A stretch of 64,000 nt of DNA, taken from assembly GCA_013112555.1 (NCBI GenBank), contig JABFGK010000001.1:2578581-2642580 (forward strand), given 5' to 3'. The first letter of the stretch is position 1, and every line of letters starts with the position of its first letter. This document shows positions 61,021 through 64,000 of this stretch, piece by piece. Made by a program: the position numbers and the translations under genes. The stretch is from Planctomycetota bacterium. GTDB taxonomy: Bacteria > Planctomycetota > Phycisphaerae > Phycisphaerales > UBA5793. The notes under the pieces were generated by a model. It was not told the origin of the DNA, did no database searches, and worked only from the letters and a program-made list of their open reading frames with translations.

Positions 61021-61980
61021 TCACGCCGGGGCCGGCTTGCCGCCCCCCGGGGCCCCGCCTTTATTACCGCCACCACCGCCACTGCCTGCCGACGCGAGCA
61101 CGGCGTTCTGCTGCACCACAAACCCGATCACTGCTGCCACCAGTACCAGCAACGGAATCAAAGCCGGGTTGGCTGTGAAATCGTGACGAAGGGCGCTGCC
61201 CCATGATTCAACATGAATCAGCATCGTAATCGCCCCCAACACGAGCACGAACGCGCCGGCAATGCAGGTCATGGCCACGATCACCATCTTATAGAAAATA
61301 AACGACAACAGCCCGAAGGCGACCAGGCCGATCAACGCACCTGCATAGTACGTATCAGGCGGCTGATTCAATGCAGTCCACAGATTCGCACCGGCAAATG
61401 CACCGGCCACGCCCCCACTCGCAGCGATCGCATACTTCATCAACGGCCAGGCAACCACCGCAGCCAGACACCCGATGCAGGCACTCATCAACAGATTCAC
61501 ATCCATCGACTTCGATGCTGCGTGCCCGATTCCCATCCCAACCAGAAACGTGCACACAATCACAATCGTGCGGTGCCAGCGATACCCGTTGAGGACCGCA
61601 AACAGACCGGCAGTAATGAAGATCCCAGCCCAGACCAGATGCAGCTGCGCCAGTGTGTCCAGCAACTCACCCGGGTGGTTCAGCAGGTCCATCCGCGGCA
61701 AGTGCTCAAGGAACAGGTTGATCGGGTTCATCCCGACTTCGCGCATGGCATCGGTCCAGCCGGTGTCTACTTCCGTGACCGCCCCGCCGGCTGCTGCGCC
61801 CGAAGCAGGCGGTGCCCCACCAAAGGCTTGCCCTGCGGCACAGAGATAGCCGATCATGGCCGGCACTGTGAGGGCCAGGCGCCGGCTCATTCGCTGCAGG
61901 GGACTCGAGTGCATGTGATTCAGGGCCGGCTCAGCCGTCGAAGCGGCCAGCGGTGTGGTGCGTCCGTTGTGATGCCACAT
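61021..61980 (-). CDS. Multi-span membrane protein, DUF4203-like (paralogue 1)
   Basis: The 319-residue product has a signal-like N-terminus (LALTVPAMIGYLCAAGQAFG) and about seven spans, among them LVWAGIFITAGLFAVLNGY, IVIVCTFLVGMGIGHAASK, AGALIGLVAFGLLSFIFYK, MTCIAGAFVLVLGAITML and LIPLLVLVAAVIGFVVQQNA. The tail is Gly-rich. The arrangement of the spans parallels that of the next gene (62292-63209), suggesting an ancient duplication. The start is taken at ATG 61980 with GAGG upstream; a TTG at 62040 is possible. Function unknown; such TMEM198-like proteins have been proposed as transporters or lipid-related membrane proteins. Confidence 0.75.
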   Translation of the reverse strand: MWHHNGRTTPLAASTAEPALNHMHSSPLQRMSRRLALTVPAMIGYLCAAGQAFGGAPPASGAAAGGAVTEVDTGWTDAMREVGMNPINLFLEHLPRMDLLNHPGELLDTLAQLHLVWAGIFITAGLFAVLNGYRWHRTIVIVCTFLVGMGIGHAASKSMDVNLLMSACIGCLAAVVAWPLMKYAIAASGGVAGAFAGANLWTALNQPPDTYYAGALIGLVAFGLLSFIFYKMVIVAMTCIAGAFVLVLGAITMLIHVESWGSALRHDFTANPALIPLLVLVAAVIGFVVQQNAVLASAGSGGGGGNKGGAPGGGKPAPA

Positions 61981-62291
61981 GGTGTGCGTGCCTCGGAATG
62001 GGCCGTGGGAGCGTATCGCCGACATCACCCGCCGGATCAAGAATGGTCACTGATACGACAAGCCCTCACGGGACATCAAACGGCACGGCAAGTCCGACCC
62101 GGTTCGGCGCCACCGGCTCCATCCGGTGGGCTGCATGCTCAAGCATGCTCGGAACCGACCGCCAACCCGGCGTGCCGATCATCCTTTTCCTTCCACTCCA
62201 CTCCTGCCCACCCCGCTGCACCTGCCGAACTCATACGCACCCAACCGGCGCGCGCGATCGCGCAACCGTCAGCGCATAGTCCGAGTATGTG
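61981..62291. other. 311-base intergenic region without recognised gene
   Basis: It lies between two minus-strand membrane-protein genes. It should contain the promoter of the 61021-61980 gene unless the two are co-transcribed. Nothing else stands out. Confidence 0.35.
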
Positions 62292-63209
62292 CTAGTTCTT
62301 CTTATCGGCCTTGCGGCCAACCCACTTGAACTGGATCAGCAGGCCAAGTAGCGATAATCCGAACCACCATGCGAGTTTTCCGGTCATGGTGGCCAGACCG
62401 AGTGCCTCAACCGGCATCGCATAGCGAAGCCCAAGCAGCGATCCTGATCCCAATATGACGAGTGAGCCAACCAGGGCCGTCACCACTGCGCCCGATAACT
62501 TCGGTGCCATGATGCCAAAAACGATGCCCAGCGCGATTCCGGCAAAGGAAGCCAGAACGGTGGCCGTCTGCTGAATCCCGGGAGCGTCCCGCCAGTTGTT
62601 GGCCAGCTCGCGGGCAATGTCCCGCATCATGCGATTGAAGCGGTTCCGCCAGCCAGGCGTCGCTTCAGCGTTGTCATCGCCCCCGCTACCGCCACCCTCA
62701 CCATTGCCATCTCCCGACAGGATGTCCTCATTGTCCTTGATGATGTCCCCGATGGCATCAGATGCCTTGTCCGCAGCATCCTTGACGTGATCCTGAACCG
62801 ACTTCTGATCCTCCGACCCGCCACGCAACTCCTCATCGCTGAGCGTCTGGCCGGGCTGATCGCGGTACAGGCCGGTGATCTCGGCATAGGTGAAGTAGCC
62901 GAGTGGGCACGCCAGCCCGAGGCTGACAGCCAGCATGGCTGCCATCACAAACCGATAGGCAGCCAAAGCGACCAGCGCAAAAACGATGACCCCCCCGCCG
63001 ACCGGCCATAGCACCGAGATATGCTCAGGCATAAATGCAGCGGCAACAAAGCCGACCGAGGCACCCATTGCCATGGCAGCAAGCACCAGAGTCGGTTTGA
63101 GCAGGTGCTTCCCAAAGGCCCAGATCACGACACCGGCTGCCAGAATCAGGCCGAGCCCGACATGGACCCCCCACGGCAACGAGGTGAGCACTTCTGTAAA
63201 CATGGTCAT
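62292..63209 (-). CDS. Multi-span membrane protein, DUF4203-like (paralogue 2)
   Basis: The 305-residue product has spans GVHVGLGLILAAGVVIWAFG, LAAMAMGASVGFVAAAFM, GGGVIVFALVALAAYRFVMA and AMLAVSLGLACPLGYFTYA. A central soluble acidic Gly/Asp-rich loop of ~90 residues (about 120-210, KDNEDILSGDGNGEGGGSGG) follows, then spans VLASFAGIALGIVFGIMAPK, VVTALVGSLVILGSGSLLG and WWFGLSLLGLLIQFKWVG. ATG 63209 has GAGGG upstream. The loop is the main difference from the paralogue downstream. Confidence 0.75.
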   Translation of the reverse strand: MTMFTEVLTSLPWGVHVGLGLILAAGVVIWAFGKHLLKPTLVLAAMAMGASVGFVAAAFMPEHISVLWPVGGGVIVFALVALAAYRFVMAAMLAVSLGLACPLGYFTYAEITGLYRDQPGQTLSDEELRGGSEDQKSVQDHVKDAADKASDAIGDIIKDNEDILSGDGNGEGGGSGGDDNAEATPGWRNRFNRMMRDIARELANNWRDAPGIQQTATVLASFAGIALGIVFGIMAPKLSGAVVTALVGSLVILGSGSLLGLRYAMPVEALGLATMTGKLAWWFGLSLLGLLIQFKWVGRKADKKN

Positions 63210-63481
63210 ATGAGCAGCCCTCTGCCTTCCATCTGCACAGATTCCCCAGCCGATCAAAGGGGGGCTGGCAATCTGATCACCGTGTCTTATTCGGATACTG
63301 CCTACGATTATTGACCGCCCGACCCCGTCGGCGCGCCCCGGGGCTTAGTTTCAGTCGGATTGCTGCCGCGGCCCCCGGAAAAAGACGATACGGTGCGTAT
63401 TCTGACGTATACTCCTATGTGCAGGTGCTTGATACTGCACCTTGAGATGACGATGAAGCAGAACGAGGCAAGGATTCGGCC

Positions 63482-63811
63482 ATGACCATCAGCAGCACAC
63501 TCGCAATACTCGGGCTTCCCGGCGGTTCGGAGTGGATCGTCATTGCCCTGATCGGGTTGCTCGTCTTTGGGCGGCGGCTGCCTGAGGTGGGCCGGTCGCT
63601 GGGGCGGAGCATCGTCGAGTTCAAGAAAGGCATCAAGGGCGTCGAGGACGAGATCGAGGCCGAGAGCGCAGAGCCGCTCAAGCCATACGATCGGCGTCTG
63701 GGTGGGGACGAAGAGGAACTCCGACGGCTCCAGCAGCAAGGCGAGGCCGCCGAGGAACTCAAACGGGTGTCGCAGCAACAGCAACAGCAGCAGCACCAGG
63801 GCAACGGCTAG
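63482..63811 (+). CDS. tatA: TatA/TatE twin-arginine translocase subunit
   Basis: A 109-residue protein: a short N-terminus, a span (GGSEWIVIALIGLLVFGRRL) with the family's FGRRLPEVGRSLGRSIVEFKKG hinge and amphipathic helix, then an acidic helical tail ending in a run of Gln (QQQQQQQ). TatA oligomers form the conducting element of Sec-independent export. The tail Gln run comes from a CAG repeat and may vary in length. AAGGA lies nine bases before the ATG. No tatC is in the window. Confidence 0.93.
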   Translation: MTISSTLAILGLPGGSEWIVIALIGLLVFGRRLPEVGRSLGRSIVEFKKGIKGVEDEIEAESAEPLKPYDRRLGGDEEELRRLQQQGEAAEELKRVSQQQQQQQHQGNG

Positions 63812-63887
63812 CCGGGGCACGGGCGCCCATCGCAACAGCACCGGACTTCGCTAAGGCAACACAATCCAATTCGACAACATGCGCTTT

Positions 63888-64000
63888 GCTCCATCCGTGA
63901 CGCAGGGGGGAGTGAACGTGACGGACCGTGTCAATCCTCCGCCCCCTATCGGGGGCTTGATTCGTTCTATTGCGCCCCGTCCCAGAGGCTGCGCTCATCG
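63888..64000. repeat. Partial copy of the second hairpin-chain family, cut by the window end
   Basis: The text CCTCCGCCCCCTATCGGGGG, then CCCGTCCCAGAGGCTGCG, repeats that at 60332-60392 with few differences and continues beyond the window. Confidence 0.8.

Overview
The window is a high-GC bacterial chromosome segment from a Gram-negative-type cell. It carries an outer-membrane polysaccharide export lipoprotein, lipobox signal peptides, a type II secretion/type IV pilus-like assembly platform and a TatA. I infer a member of the Planctomycetota, probably near Phycisphaerae. The grounds are the Wzz/degenerate-kinase exopolysaccharide locus, the pseudopilin and PilM/N/O-like operon, many secreted proteins without close families, and intergenic arrays of short hairpins. 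No rRNA or taxonomic marker gene is present, so this placement is an inference.

Layout. 1-13344 is an exopolysaccharide locus. On the minus strand are a Wza-type exporter and a glycosyltransferase cut by the left edge. On the plus strand are a NodB-type deacetylase, two modules each made of a Wzz-like co-polymerase plus a tyrosine-kinase-like protein that has lost its P-loop, an O-antigen ligase/polymerase, a second glycosyltransferase and a secreted glycosidase-like protein. 13265-19052 holds housekeeping genes: ferritin, M48 peptidase lipoprotein, UbiE/MenG methyltransferase, a B12-binding-like protein and LepA. 19159-22017 holds three tandem secreted paralogues. Their C-terminal Cys-rich module recurs on a different N-terminal domain at 36206-37072. 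22485-25345 holds dodecin, tRNA-Arg(CCT), a MoaD/ThiS-like protein next to a frameshifted BNR propeller, and a small CII-like regulator. 25683-30912 holds an AMP-forming acyl-CoA ligase and a DUF1015-SerA-SerC group.

30953-32081 is an array of three ~330-bp repeats built from short hairpins, with an inverted copy at 35556-35867. Between the two lie a multihaem cytochrome c with up to 15 haem sites and a thioredoxin-fold/TPR protein. 37331-37403 is tRNA-Ala(TGC). 37721-40141 encodes a VIT/vWA protein and 40241-40516 a small zinc-ribbon protein. 40699-52051 is one pseudopilus assembly cluster: PilZ-like, GspE, GspF, five pilin-like proteins, a secreted Asp/Lys-rich beta-helix protein, GspL (PilM-PilN-like), GspM (PilO-like) and a PilP/GspC-like protein. 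No secretin or prepilin peptidase is present in the window. The right end carries a large coiled-coil membrane protein, TatD, a repeat-built propeller, DnaB, a broken FMN reductase, a second hairpin-chain repeat family, two related multi-span membrane proteins and TatA.

Functionally, the left third builds and exports a surface polysaccharide. The central block is a secretion or pilus platform with a plausible substrate gene inside the operon. The remainder is housekeeping genes mixed with secreted proteins of unknown role. Two genes (BNR propeller, FMN reductase) are interrupted by frameshifts that may be real or sequencing errors.
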